DNA of 26,579 bases from Methylophilaceae bacterium (GCA_947379975.1 CANCPF010000024.1:1-26579); one strand, 5' to 3'; shown: positions 1 to 8,480, counted from the stretch's first letter. Translations and numbers: made by a program. The notes: generated from the sequence alone by a model not told the origin.

Positions 1-314
1 CGCTGTTGCGCTGGGATAATATTAACGTATTCATTGAATTCACCACGTAAGAAACCCCAACCGCGCTGAATATGTTGAATTAAGCTTTGTGCTTTATATT
101 GCGTCGCTACATTAATACGACGAATGCCTGAATTGACACAATTAGACAATGGGAAATCAATAATTCTAAATTTACCACCGAATTGCACGGCCGGCTTAGC
201 ACGCCAGTCAGTTAAGTTCTTTAAACGACTTCCACGACCACCTGCAAGAATAATAGCTGCCGTATTTTTGGTTAATGTACTAATAAAACGATCTGAATGC
301 TTGTCTTGCGGCAT
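1..314 (-). CDS. glgC: Glucose-1-phosphate adenylyltransferase, N-terminal part (cut by window edge)
   Basis: The reverse strand from an ATG at 314 encodes the first 104 or so residues of ADP-glucose pyrophosphorylase, which makes ADP-glucose from glucose 1-phosphate and ATP, the committed step of bacterial glycogen synthesis in the cytoplasm. The nucleotidyltransferase signature AAIILAGGRGSRLKNLT is followed by the family stretches KPAVQFGGKFRIIDFPLSN and CVNSGIRRINVATQYKAQSL, then RGWGFLRGEFNEYV; all are in the order expected of GlgC. A strong Shine-Dalgarno AGGAGG lies five to six bases before the ATG. The gene runs off the left edge, so its allosteric C-terminal beta-helix domain cannot be seen. 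It is divergent from glgB, with 171 bases between the two starts. Confidence 0.95.
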   Translation of the reverse strand, partial: MPQDKHSDRFISTLTKNTAAIILAGGRGSRLKNLTDWRAKPAVQFGGKFRIIDFPLSNCVNSGIRRINVATQYKAQSLIQHIQRGWGFLRGEFNEYVNIIPAQQ

Positions 315-349
315 GATGCCCTCCTGAAGTTTGATCATTCATTGACTTT

Positions 350-370
350 AACTAGCTGGGCCAACTAGTT
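350..370. promoter_or_regulatory. Near-perfect 21-bp palindrome between glgC and glgB, possible operator
   Basis: The arms AACTAG and CTAGTT flank a nine-base centre; over the whole 21 bases 18 of 20 non-central positions are symmetric. It lies 36 bases upstream of the glgC start and 116 bases upstream of the glgB start, and no T-run follows, so it does not look like a terminator. A TTGACT hexamer (343-348) overlaps its left side. A dimeric regulator acting on both divergent genes is an inference; no regulator gene is in the window. Confidence 0.4.
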
Positions 371-402
371 TAAATTTTCGCCTAACTGTATTCAAGGTAC
401 AT

Positions 403-427
403 TATAATCAGCTTAAAGCACTATAAT
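403..427 (+). promoter_or_regulatory. Candidate -10 hexamers of the glgB promoter
   Basis: Two exact TATAAT hexamers occur at 403-408 and 422-427, 78 and 59 bases before the glgB start codon. Neither has a good -35 hexamer at 16-18 bases, which would fit an activator-dependent promoter. Which of the two is used cannot be told from the sequence. Confidence 0.35.
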
Positions 428-471
428 CTAGCTAATAAGACTAAAAATAAAAAATATTTCTTAGAAAATTA

Positions 472-477
472 AGAGGA
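472..477 (+). promoter_or_regulatory. Ribosome binding site that fixes the TTG start of glgB
   Basis: AGAGGA lies eight bases before a TTG codon at 486. The only nearby ATG (479-481) is out of frame and stops after about 20 codons, so the TTG is the likely glgB start. Confidence 0.6.
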
Positions 478-485
478 AATGCACC

Positions 486-2756
486 TTGGTAAAATCTACA
501 GCAACGCTGCCACAAGCCGACATCAATGCCGATGCTAAAACGATGCTTAAGAAAAAGCCGAACTCAAGCGGATTATCAGCTGTCTCGGCCAAATCTTTGC
601 AATTAATATTAAAAGCCAAACACCACGACCCTTTTAGTTATTTAGGCCAGCATGCTACTGAAGATGGCTTTGTCTATCGTGCTTTTTTACCCAGCGCCAC
701 TACCGTTTGGGCTAAAAGCTCCAACACGTGGGTGAAATTAGACAAAATACACGACGACGGTTTATTTGAATGGCATGGTATAAGCGCACTTAAAACACCA
801 TGCTTACTCAAAATAGAGTGTGCAGACCACAGTTACGAGTCATATGACCCATACACGTTTTCCTCTAGCATCACGCCTGATGAGCTTTATTTATTTGGCG
901 AGGGCCGACTAAAACAAGCCTACAAAACCATGGGCGCACAGTGGATCACACAAGATAATATTGATGGCATTCGTTTTGCAGTCTGGGCTCCAAATGCGGA
1001 GCGTGTAAGCGTTACTGGCAACTTCAATGGCTGGGATGGCAGAATTCATTCTATGCGCGCACACGGTGCGAGTGGTGTATGGGATATTTTCATTCCAAAC
1101 CTGACCACCAGCGACACTTATAAATTCGAAATTCGCAATCGTCAAACGGGTGGCGTGTTAGTTAAAACCGATCCATATGGTTTTGAGTTTGAACAACGCC
1201 CAGGTACCGCAGCAAAAATTAGTAAAAGCCTTCATCAATGGCAAGATAAGCATTGGCTAGAGTCACGAAAGAAGAATGATTGGTTACATGCGCCATTTAA
1301 TTGTTATGAAGTACATTTGGGCTCTTGGCAGCGCAATGATAAAGGTCATTTCTTAAGCTACAGAGAGATGGCAACAACATTAGTGCCTTACGTCGCTGAA
1401 ATGGGTTATACGCATATTGAATTAATGCCAATTTCAGAACATCCACTGACAGAATCTTGGGGCTACCAAACCACAGGCTATTTTGGTGTGACGAATAGAT
1501 TTGGCTCACCAGACGATTTACGCTTTTTAATTGACGCTTTCCATCAAGCCAATATTGGTGTAATTCTAGACTGGGTGCCAGGCCATTTTCCAAAAGACGA
1601 TTGGGCTCTAGCACGTTTTGATGGTACTGCTTTGTATGAGCATGAAGATCCGCGCCTAGGTGAACACCAAGACTGGGGTACTTATATATTCAATTACGGT
1701 CGTAATGAAGTGCGTAACTTCTTAATGGCTAACGCGCATTATTGGCTGACTGAATTCCATATTGACGGCTTTAGGGTAGATGCTGTCGCGTCTATGCTTT
1801 ATCTTGATTACTCACGTAAAGCGGGTGAATGGCTACCCAATAAATTTGGCGGCCGTGAAAATCTAGATGTCATTGATTTCTTGAAACAGTTTAACGTCAT
1901 GGTGGGTGAAGAATTCCCCGGCGTACTAACCATAGCCGAAGAATCTACCGCATGGCCTGGCGTATCTAGACCAGTTTATTTGGGCGGCTTGGGCTTTAGT
2001 ATGAAATGGAATATGGGCTGGATGAACGACACGCTTTCATATATTGAAAACGACCCGGTCCATAGACGTTATTACCACGACATGCTTACTTTTGGTCAGC
2101 TCTACGCCTACTCAGAAAATTTTGTATTACCGTTCTCGCATGATGAAGTGGTACACGGAAAGCATTCCTTACTCGACAAAATGCCAGGTGATACATGGCA
2201 AAAGTTCGCAAATCTGCGTTTGTTAGCGACACACCAAATGACAGCTCCTGGTAAAAAACTCAACTTTATGGGCAATGAGTTTGGACAAGGACGAGAATGG
2301 AACGTAAACAGTAGCCTAGATTGGCATTTACTGGGTGATGAATATGCAGGCCACGCTTGGCATCAAGGCATCAAGTTAGCCAACACCGATTTAAACAAGC
2401 TGTATAAAAACATCACAGCCTTACATACGCTTGATTTTGAGCACCAAGGCTTCGAATGGATAGACTGTCACGACACAGAACAATCGATAATCAGCTTCAT
2501 TAGACGGGGCTTAGACAATAGTTTTGTTATAATAGTATTGAATTTTACGCCTGTGTTACGCAATCAATATAGAATTGGCGTGCCACAAGCTGGCACTTAT
2601 CATGAAATATTTAACAGTGATGCAGCATGCTACGGCGGCAGTAATAGTGGAAACGGACCAGCATTAAATACTGAAAATGTTGCATGGATGCATCACAATC
2701 AATCGCTTGTAATAACTTTGCCACCTTTGGCTGGTATCGTTTTACAATTAAAATAA
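486..2756 (+). CDS. glgB: 1,4-alpha-glucan (glycogen) branching enzyme, GH13
   Basis: GlgB cuts alpha-1,4-glucan chains and re-joins them through alpha-1,6 bonds, making the branches of glycogen. At 756 residues it has the length of full GlgB proteins with two N-terminal beta domains. The second, a CBM48 module, lies near residues 160-245 (RFAVWAPNAERVSVTGNFNGW), and the GH13 barrel follows from about 270. Conserved barrel regions are visible: DWVPGHFP (362-369), HIDGFRVDAV with nucleophile Asp432, IAEEST with general acid Glu485, and FSHDEVVHGKH with Asp553. The start is TTG, supported by AGAGGA upstream. Only 25 bases separate it from pgi, so the two are probably co-transcribed. The extra basic, low-complexity N-terminus (about 35 residues) is typical of variable GlgB leaders. 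Confidence 0.95.
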   Translation: MVKSTATLPQADINADAKTMLKKKPNSSGLSAVSAKSLQLILKAKHHDPFSYLGQHATEDGFVYRAFLPSATTVWAKSSNTWVKLDKIHDDGLFEWHGISALKTPCLLKIECADHSYESYDPYTFSSSITPDELYLFGEGRLKQAYKTMGAQWITQDNIDGIRFAVWAPNAERVSVTGNFNGWDGRIHSMRAHGASGVWDIFIPNLTTSDTYKFEIRNRQTGGVLVKTDPYGFEFEQRPGTAAKISKSLHQWQDKHWLESRKKNDWLHAPFNCYEVHLGSWQRNDKGHFLSYREMATTLVPYVAEMGYTHIELMPISEHPLTESWGYQTTGYFGVTNRFGSPDDLRFLIDAFHQANIGVILDWVPGHFPKDDWALARFDGTALYEHEDPRLGEHQDWGTYIFNYGRNEVRNFLMANAHYWLTEFHIDGFRVDAVASMLYLDYSRKAGEWLPNKFGGRENLDVIDFLKQFNVMVGEEFPGVLTIAEESTAWPGVSRPVYLGGLGFSMKWNMGWMNDTLSYIENDPVHRRYYHDMLTFGQLYAYSENFVLPFSHDEVVHGKHSLLDKMPGDTWQKFANLRLLATHQMTAPGKKLNFMGNEFGQGREWNVNSSLDWHLLGDEYAGHAWHQGIKLANTDLNKLYKNITALHTLDFEHQGFEWIDCHDTEQSIISFIRRGLDNSFVIIVLNFTPVLRNQYRIGVPQAGTYHEIFNSDAACYGGSNSGNGPALNTENVAWMHHNQSLVITLPPLAGIVLQLK

Positions 2757-2781
2757 CTTAATAAAAAGCACTTTTACATCA

Positions 2782-4434
2782 ATGGCAACGTTAACTGAAC
2801 TACCAGTATGGCAAACTCTTTGCCTACATAAAGAAAAAGTTATTTCCACACACATGCGCGATTTATTCGCAAATGACCCTGATCGATTTAATAAATTCAG
2901 TCTTATGTTTGATGATTTATTATTAGATTATTCTAAGCATTTAATTAATGATGAAACAATGCCATTACTGATGAAAATGGCCCGTGAATCAAAAATTGAA
3001 AGCTGGCGAGACCGCATGTTTGCTGGTGAAAAAATCAATATCACGGAAAATCGTGCCGTGCTGCATACCGCCCTGCGCAATCGAGCCAATACACCAGTGA
3101 TGGTTGATGACAAAGATGTGATGCCAGAGGTGAACGCTGTATTAGCACAAATGCGTGAGTTTTCAGAAAAAGTACGTGATGGTAGCTGGTTAGGCTACAG
3201 CGGAAAACGTATTACTGACATCGTCAATATAGGTATTGGCGGTTCTGACTTAGGTCCAGTCATGGTTTGTGATGCTTTAAAACCATACGCAGGACCAGAC
3301 TTAGAAATACACTTTGTATCGAATATCGACGGTGCGCATTTAATGCGTGCTCTTGAGGTGTGCAATCCTGAAACGACATTATTTATAGTCGCTTCCAAAA
3401 CATTTACTACACAAGAAACCATGACCAATGCACTCTCTGCGCGGACTTGGTTTTTGGCCGCTGCAAAAGATGAAGCGCAGGTTGCAAAACACTTTGTGGC
3501 GCTTTCTACTAATGCGAAAGCGGTGCAAGCGTTTGGTATCGACACTAACAATATGTTCGCTTTTTGGGATTGGGTGGGCGGACGCTACTCACTTTGGTCG
3601 GCCATTGGTTTATCTATTGCCTTATATGTCGGCATGGACAACTTTGAAGCCCTACTCACTGGCGCACATGAAATGGATGTTCATTTCAAAACCGCACCAT
3701 TAGAGCAAAATATGCCGGTCATTATGGCGCTCATTGGTATTTGGTATAACAACTTTTTTAATGCCGATACACATGCAATTTTGCCATACGATCAAGGTAT
3801 GTCACGCTTCCCAGCTTATATGCAACAAGCTGATATGGAGAGCAATGGCAAGTTTATTTGCCGTGACGGTAGTCGCGTGAAATACAAAACTGGCCCGGTA
3901 ATTTGGGGTGAAGCCGGCACAAATGGTCAGCATGCGTTTTACCAACTGATACATCAAGGTACGCAAATTGTGCCATGTGACTTTTTAATGCCTGTACATA
4001 GCCATTACGCTATTGGCAAAAGTGGTTATGCGCACCACAAAATTTTGCTGGCTAATTTTTTGGCGCAAACACAATCGCTTATGCTGGGCAAGACCCAAGA
4101 ACAGGCACGTGCAGAGCTGGAGCTGCAAGGCATGTCTGGCGAAGCACTTGAGAATCTTCTGCCGCATAAAGTATTTGAAGGTAATCGTCCTAGCACTTCC
4201 ATTATGTTCGACAAGCTAACACCGAACACTCTAGGTCGATTAATTGCTTTGTATGAACATAAAATATTTGTACAGGGCATGATTTGGGATATTAATAGTT
4301 ACGACCAATGGGGCGTAGAATATGGCAAGCAGATTGCACAACAAATCTTGCCACAATTAACTAACGATGAAATGGTCAGCAATTACGACAGCTCAACGAA
4401 TGGTTTAATCAATCACACTAAGGCACATCGCTAA
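2782..4434 (+). CDS. pgi: Glucose-6-phosphate isomerase
   Basis: Pgi interconverts glucose 6-phosphate and fructose 6-phosphate in the cytoplasm. The 550-residue protein has the usual bacterial length. It shows both family signatures, DWVGGRYSLWSAIGL (263-277) and a GEAGTNGQHAFYQLIHQG block (376-393), plus the SIS sugar-phosphate residues IGIGGSDLG (150-158) and SKTFTTQET (205-213). The catalytic base Glu353 in MESNGK and His384 are present, and the C-terminal GVEYGKQIA lysine is in place. In an RuMP methylotroph the enzyme takes fructose 6-phosphate made from formaldehyde to glucose 6-phosphate, feeding either the oxidative cycle or glycogen. It follows glgB after 25 bases without a visible Shine-Dalgarno sequence, so translation may depend on the upstream gene. 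A terminator follows. Confidence 0.97.
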   Translation: MATLTELPVWQTLCLHKEKVISTHMRDLFANDPDRFNKFSLMFDDLLLDYSKHLINDETMPLLMKMARESKIESWRDRMFAGEKINITENRAVLHTALRNRANTPVMVDDKDVMPEVNAVLAQMREFSEKVRDGSWLGYSGKRITDIVNIGIGGSDLGPVMVCDALKPYAGPDLEIHFVSNIDGAHLMRALEVCNPETTLFIVASKTFTTQETMTNALSARTWFLAAAKDEAQVAKHFVALSTNAKAVQAFGIDTNNMFAFWDWVGGRYSLWSAIGLSIALYVGMDNFEALLTGAHEMDVHFKTAPLEQNMPVIMALIGIWYNNFFNADTHAILPYDQGMSRFPAYMQQADMESNGKFICRDGSRVKYKTGPVIWGEAGTNGQHAFYQLIHQGTQIVPCDFLMPVHSHYAIGKSGYAHHKILLANFLAQTQSLMLGKTQEQARAELELQGMSGEALENLLPHKVFEGNRPSTSIMFDKLTPNTLGRLIALYEHKIFVQGMIWDINSYDQWGVEYGKQIAQQILPQLTNDEMVSNYDSSTNGLINHTKAHR

Positions 4435-4473
4435 GATGTTTTTTTAAAACTTTATTTAGCATGTCCATAAAAG

Positions 4474-4509
4474 AGCCCAACAGCAGTGATGCGAGTTGGG
4501 CTTTTTTTT
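4474..4509 (+). terminator. Intrinsic terminator of glgB-pgi
   Basis: AGCCCAAC (4474-4481) pairs perfectly with GTTGGGCT (4495-4502) around a 13-base loop and runs straight into eight T residues. It starts 40 bases after the pgi stop codon and is a textbook Rho-independent terminator. Confidence 0.9.
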
Positions 4510-4679
4510 GAAAGCACACCATTGCTTCCTAAATTCAAAAGTTACCAATAGCCAATAAGTTAAGGTTTAGTGTTGCCTAGTGATGTTGAATCTAAATCAG
4601 TTGAATGCCTGCTCTAAGGTCTATCGGATGAGTAAATTCACACAAGTCACATCCTTGTCATGTAAATTTCTTACCATCA

Positions 4680-4696
4680 AAATCTCGCAGAGATTT
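4680..4696. repeat. Short perfect inverted repeat upstream of the porin gene
   Basis: AAATCTC and GAGATTT are exact reverse complements separated by GCA, 40 bases before the porin start codon. In RNA this would be a compact hairpin in the leader; in DNA it could be a small operator. No T-run follows, so termination is unlikely. Confidence 0.35.
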
Positions 4697-4736
4697 ATAT
4701 TCCCGACAGCACAATAACAAAAATTTAGTAAATCCT

Positions 4737-6086
4737 ATGAAATTCAATCTACTTAGTCGAACGTATCATTTAATCCCTTTTATTTTAATGCTAATGGGAT
4801 TAATGATTACATTTAAAAGCATGGCGCAAGATACTGATTATGAAGACCAGACAATACGCTTTCAAAGCACCTATATTTGGCAGAAAAAACCATCCTTTCA
4901 AGAAAAATATAGTGGCCCCAATAGCCTTAGTGCAGAAGCAGAAAAAAGCTACACTGCGACCATCACTGGGTTTTTCGGATTTCGACCTTGGCAAGGTGCT
5001 GAAATCTACCTCAACCCAGAGCTGACTCAAGGCGCTCCATTTTCTGGGCTAAATGGTACAGGAGCCTTTACCAATGGCGAACTTACACGCACCGGGACTA
5101 CTGATCCTAAGCTTTATCGGCAACGATTATTTTTGAGACAGACGGTTAACCTTGGTGGCGAGGCGATCAAGGTCGAATCTGGACTGAATCAGATGGCTGG
5201 AAGCATGGATAAAAATCGCTGGGTGATGACACTAGGTAACTTTTCAACCCTAGATATTTTTGATGGCAATGCCTATGCTAAAGACCCGCGCGTACAATTT
5301 ATGAATGCTGGCTTTATGGCGCCTCTAGCCTATGATTATGCGGCTGATGCTAGAGGCTTTGGCTTTGGTTTTACCAGTGAGTGGTATCAAGGTGACTGGG
5401 TATATCGCATAGGCCGAATGACCGGACCCAAAGACCCTAATATGCTTGCGACCGATTTTAAAATTTTTAAACACTACGGTGACCAAGCAGAGATCGAGCA
5501 TGTACACACACTGTTTGGACAGCCAGGTAAAGTCAGGTTGCTAGCTTGGAGAAACCGCGCAAAGCTTGCCAGTTTTCAAGATGCGCTGGAATACCACATA
5601 GCTAATCCTGATAGCGATGCTCAAGCTATTTTTGCCGTGCGTAGTAGTGAAAAAATTAAGTATGGCCTAGGTATTAATCTAGAACAGGCAATTACTAATG
5701 ATTTAGGATTTTTTTTAAGGGCGATGCAGGCCGATGGTAAAACAGAAACGCTAGCCTTTACAGAAACAGATGCCTCACTTGGTACTGGATTTTCATTAAA
5801 AGGCAGCGTTTGGCAGCGCCCTAAAGACACGGTTGGCTTGGGTTATATTCGCAACACACTTTCGGATGAGCGCCGACGATATTTAGCAGCCGGAGGCATT
5901 TCCTTCTTCCTCGGTGATAGTAATCTTAACTATCAACCTGAGCAGGTATTTGAAACTTATTATAGCGCTAATGTTTGGAAAGATTTATATGTGACTGCCG
6001 ACTACCAAAGAATCTTAAACCCTGGATATAACAGTGATAGAGGCGTAGTAAATTTTGCAGCGCTGCGCTTTCATATTGAATACTAA
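4737..6086 (+). CDS. OprB-like carbohydrate-selective outer membrane porin
   Basis: The 449-residue protein begins with a signal peptide: basic start, hydrophobic core from about residue 12 to 27, and a likely cut after SMA before QDTD. The rest alternates polar and hydrophobic residues as in beta-barrels and ends in an aromatic strand, FAALRFHIEY, typical of outer membrane porins. The region ETYYSANVWKDLYVTADY, then QRILNPGYNSDRG, matches the C-terminal pattern of OprB porins, whose known members pass glucose and other sugars. The substrate here is unknown; sugars are an inference from the family. The gene stands alone behind the pgi terminator, has a weak ribosome binding site, and is followed by the oppositely oriented tRNA. 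Confidence 0.75.
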   Translation: MKFNLLSRTYHLIPFILMLMGLMITFKSMAQDTDYEDQTIRFQSTYIWQKKPSFQEKYSGPNSLSAEAEKSYTATITGFFGFRPWQGAEIYLNPELTQGAPFSGLNGTGAFTNGELTRTGTTDPKLYRQRLFLRQTVNLGGEAIKVESGLNQMAGSMDKNRWVMTLGNFSTLDIFDGNAYAKDPRVQFMNAGFMAPLAYDYAADARGFGFGFTSEWYQGDWVYRIGRMTGPKDPNMLATDFKIFKHYGDQAEIEHVHTLFGQPGKVRLLAWRNRAKLASFQDALEYHIANPDSDAQAIFAVRSSEKIKYGLGINLEQAITNDLGFFLRAMQADGKTETLAFTETDASLGTGFSLKGSVWQRPKDTVGLGYIRNTLSDERRRYLAAGGISFFLGDSNLNYQPEQVFETYYSANVWKDLYVTADYQRILNPGYNSDRGVVNFAALRFHIEY

Positions 6087-6204
6087 ATAATCAAGCACAT
6101 CAGCAGTGTGTTTAATCATGTATAAAAATTAAAAACACATCAAAAATAAATCGGAATTATTTTTATACGCTTTTTTATACATGCTGAACATTGACGTTAA
6201 GACG

Positions 6205-6228
6205 AAAAAAACACGCTGTAAGGCGTGT
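6205..6228 (-). terminator. Intrinsic terminator of tRNA-Leu
   Basis: Read on the minus strand, ACACGC and GCGTGT form a perfect six-pair stem with a six-base loop, followed by a run of at least six T. It lies about 55 bases downstream of the tRNA 3' end. A few T residues on the other side may let it also slow transcription from the porin gene. Confidence 0.75.
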
Positions 6229-6282
6229 ATTTTAGCTAACTCATTGTATTTTTTGCTTTATAAACTTCATAAAGCATGTTTT

Positions 6283-6367
6283 TGGTGCGAAAGGAGAGAC
6301 TCGAACTCTCACGCCTTACGGCGCTGGAACCTAAATCCAGTGCGTCTACCAATTCCGCCACTCTCGC
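6283..6367 (-). tRNA. tRNA-Leu, anticodon UAG, with encoded CCA
   Basis: On the minus strand an 85-base cloverleaf begins with GCGAGAG, which pairs with CTTTCGC in the acceptor stem (one G-T pair). The D-arm GGCGGAATTGGTAGACGC is of the leucine type. The anticodon stem CTGGA/TCCAG holds a TTTAGGT loop giving anticodon UAG, which reads CUN codons, chiefly CUA. A long variable arm (class II) and GTTCGAGTC in the T-arm follow. Discriminator A and a genomic CCA close the gene. Confidence 0.97.
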
Positions 6368-6669
6368 AGGTAGTTTAACGACATATTAACAACTGCCGTT
6401 TCTAGCAAGCCGCTATTGTAGCGCAACTAAAGCATTTTGGAAAAGACAAAATGACAAAAAAGTTAATATTTATTTATCATGGCAGAATAAACATTATTTA
6501 AGCAAAGCATTCTTTGATGCGCCTCTGGCATAAAAGTTAATCTAATTAGAGCCCTATAAAAAAGTATCTTGTAGAAATGAAATATCACATCTTTACACTT
6601 GAATTTATAACGTTAAAGGCCCTGATTGTGCGAGAATGACGGATAATTCAATATTTAAAGTTTAAGAAA
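6368..6669. other. AT-rich intergenic region between tRNA-Leu and a small gene
   Basis: This 302-base stretch should hold the minus-strand tRNA promoter on its left and the promoter of the small gene on its right. No further gene, repeat or convincing stem-loop was recognised; the only open frames are shorter than 20 codons and lack ribosome binding sites. Confidence 0.5.
6415..6420 (-). promoter_or_regulatory. Candidate -10 box of the tRNA-Leu promoter
   Basis: On the minus strand TACAAT is followed by a GC-rich stretch (AGCGGC) that resembles the discriminator of stable-RNA promoters, about 48 bases before the mature tRNA. The -35 element is weak (TTTTCC at 18 bases), so this is tentative. 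Confidence 0.35.
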
Positions 6670-6918
6670 ATGCAAAATACTATTAATCAAAATGAAATCA
6701 ATATGCTGCGCACTGAGTTGGAGCTTTTAATGCGTGAGCGCGATTCATTATTGCGTGTCACTGGTGCTGCTGCTGGACTCATTGCAGAAATGGATAGTCA
6801 TGATTTATCGATTAGAACCATAGAAGCGGCAGATTTATTAGCCACTACGATCAATAGCTTAAGTGAAGAATCTTTGCAAGATGCCTTGAGTGCGGTAAAT
6901 GCTGAAATTATTAGCTAA
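6670..6918 (+). CDS. Small predicted helical protein of unknown function
   Basis: An 82-residue acidic protein that I do not recognise. Its first half (residues 9-30, LRTELELLMRERDSLL) has the heptad-like charge and leucine spacing of a coiled coil. The second half (SIRTIEAADLLATTINSL, then SEESLQDALSAVNAEI) also looks helical. There is no signal peptide, membrane segment, cysteine or obvious catalytic motif. The codon pattern looks like that of its neighbours and no in-frame alternative is longer. A weak purine-rich stretch (TTTAAGAAA) precedes the ATG. It lies 58 bases upstream of the RND efflux genes on the same strand and could share their transcript, but nothing in its sequence ties it to efflux. 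Confidence 0.6.
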   Translation: MQNTINQNEINMLRTELELLMRERDSLLRVTGAAAGLIAEMDSHDLSIRTIEAADLLATTINSLSEESLQDALSAVNAEIIS

Positions 6919-6976
6919 CTATTAGCAATACATTTAGTCGCGACCACTTCATTAAGATTCAAAAAGTGCTTAGAGT

Positions 6977-8455
6977 TTGATTAATCACAATAGAAACATC
7001 GCGAGCAATCTCTCACGGACACTGCTAGCCACGTGCATAACAATAATAGCTTCAGCTTGTAGCTTTCAACAATACGTGGCTAAACCTGTCGATCAAATTG
7101 CCAGCATAGAGAGATTTCAGCAAAAAGATCCTGCGAATGCTGACTTTCAACAATATCTGCTCAGCAATGGTTACCCAGAAAAAAACTTACCATTGCAACA
7201 ATGGAATGCAGATGACTTAACCTTCTGCGCGCTGTTTTTTCATCCTAGCTTAGATGTGGCACGCGCCCAATGGCGATTGGCTGAACAAGCTGAAGATCGC
7301 GCAGCAGAAAGACCTATCGCCAGCTTAAGTGGGCACTTCGCTAATAGCAATCAAGCCAATAGTGACAACAGTCCTTATGCATTTGGATTAAGTATTGATA
7401 TTCCCATTGAAACTGCTAATAAACGCGACATTCGCATTGAAAATGCGCGCCATTTATCGCTTGCGGCAAAGCTTGAAGTCGCACAAACCGCATGGCAGTT
7501 ACGCAAGGATGTAGTGCAATCACTGAACGACTACCAATTTAACCAACAACAAATTAATCTGCTCACTAACGAAGAAGCGCGTCGTGGGGAAATTGCCGCC
7601 ATCTATCAAAAGCGCGTAGATCTAGGCGCCGCATCAAATGTGGAATTAAGCACGGCTAAACTACTATTAAAAACAGTCACTTCTGAACTCAATGCAAAAA
7701 AATATAACCGCTTAGTACTACGCGCTAAATTAGCCAGTAGCACTGGTTTACCATTAGCTAAAATTGAGGCTATGCATTTTATATTTGAGGCTGACAACCA
7801 AAAACAAGCTGACTATCCGACGGCTGGAAATTTGCAAACTACCGCCCTACTTAATCGCTTGGATATCCGGATTGCACTTGAACGATATGCAGTTTCAGAA
7901 GCAAAATTAAAACTTGAAATTGCCAAGCAATATCCAAATCTTGTCATTAGTCCGGGCTATGCCTACGAGTTCGGTGATAGCATTTGGTCGCTAGGTTTAT
8001 CTGGCCTATTGACTATCTTAAATAAGAATAAATTAGCAATTGCTGAGGCTACGCAACTACGAGAAGTTGAAGCGGCACAATTTGAAGCCTTACAGGCAAA
8101 AACCATTGCTCAAGCCGACACGGCAAATGTGGAACTTATGCTAGCCAAACAAGCACTTGATAACCAGCAGAAATTGCGTGAGCAACAGCAATTAAACACT
8201 CAGCGTTCAGAAAGAAAGTTTAAGGCGGGTGAAATAGACAGACTGGAGTTAGCATTTAGTCAATTAGAGAACCTTAATGCGGATAAAAGTGTTGCCGTAT
8301 TGCAGTTTCAATTCAAAGCGGCGCAGAATCAGCTCGAAAACGCTCTGCAAATACCATTATCGGCCATTATCAATAATAGCGAAAACAAGCCGAAAAATAT
8401 CAACAAGCTTGAAGATTTAAGCTTCAAAGAACCAAATAATAGAACCAAAGAATAA
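6977..8455 (+). CDS. TolC-family outer membrane efflux lipoprotein (CzcC/CusC-like)
   Basis: The 492-residue protein opens with a lipoprotein signal peptide whose lipobox ASAC puts the lipidated cysteine at residue 28. Two long helical repeats follow, rich in Ala, Leu, Gln and Glu (about 190-240 and 375-460). The phrases KRVDLGAASNVELSTAKLLL and RKFKAGEIDRLELAFSQLEN are the repeated helix-turn elements of TolC proteins. It would form the outer membrane channel of the tripartite pump whose adaptor and inner membrane parts are encoded just downstream. The start is read as TTG: no ATG gives a complete signal peptide and the upstream GTG frame stops within five codons. The ribosome binding site is weak. 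An intrinsic terminator lies directly after the gene. Confidence 0.88.
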   Translation: MINHNRNIASNLSRTLLATCITIIASACSFQQYVAKPVDQIASIERFQQKDPANADFQQYLLSNGYPEKNLPLQQWNADDLTFCALFFHPSLDVARAQWRLAEQAEDRAAERPIASLSGHFANSNQANSDNSPYAFGLSIDIPIETANKRDIRIENARHLSLAAKLEVAQTAWQLRKDVVQSLNDYQFNQQQINLLTNEEARRGEIAAIYQKRVDLGAASNVELSTAKLLLKTVTSELNAKKYNRLVLRAKLASSTGLPLAKIEAMHFIFEADNQKQADYPTAGNLQTTALLNRLDIRIALERYAVSEAKLKLEIAKQYPNLVISPGYAYEFGDSIWSLGLSGLLTILNKNKLAIAEATQLREVEAAQFEALQAKTIAQADTANVELMLAKQALDNQQKLREQQQLNTQRSERKFKAGEIDRLELAFSQLENLNADKSVAVLQFQFKAAQNQLENALQIPLSAIINNSENKPKNINKLEDLSFKEPNNRTKE

Positions 8456-8480
8456 AACTAAAGAATAAACCAATAATCAC

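Larger units (their letters stand above)
4435..4736. other. Intergenic region between pgi and the porin gene
   Basis: This 302-base gap holds the pgi terminator at its left end and a short inverted repeat near its right end. No reading frame with a ribosome binding site and no RNA gene was seen. The porin promoter should lie in the right half, but no convincing -35/-10 pair was found; TATATT at 4697-4702 is a possible -10 only. Confidence 0.5.

Noticed and set aside
124..327. Plus-strand frame over the glgC start
   Set aside because: It lies antisense to the conserved GlgC N-terminus and resembles no family.
6181..6378. Open frame on the plus strand opposite tRNA-Leu
   Set aside because: It is the complement of the tRNA; the RRDSNSHALRRWNLNPVR-type peptide is a well-known false protein arising from antisense tRNA genes.
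8442..8470. Short AAAGAATAAA direct repeat at the end of the TolC-like gene
   Set aside because: Ten-base AT-rich duplication across a stop codon, likely slippage, with no sign of function.
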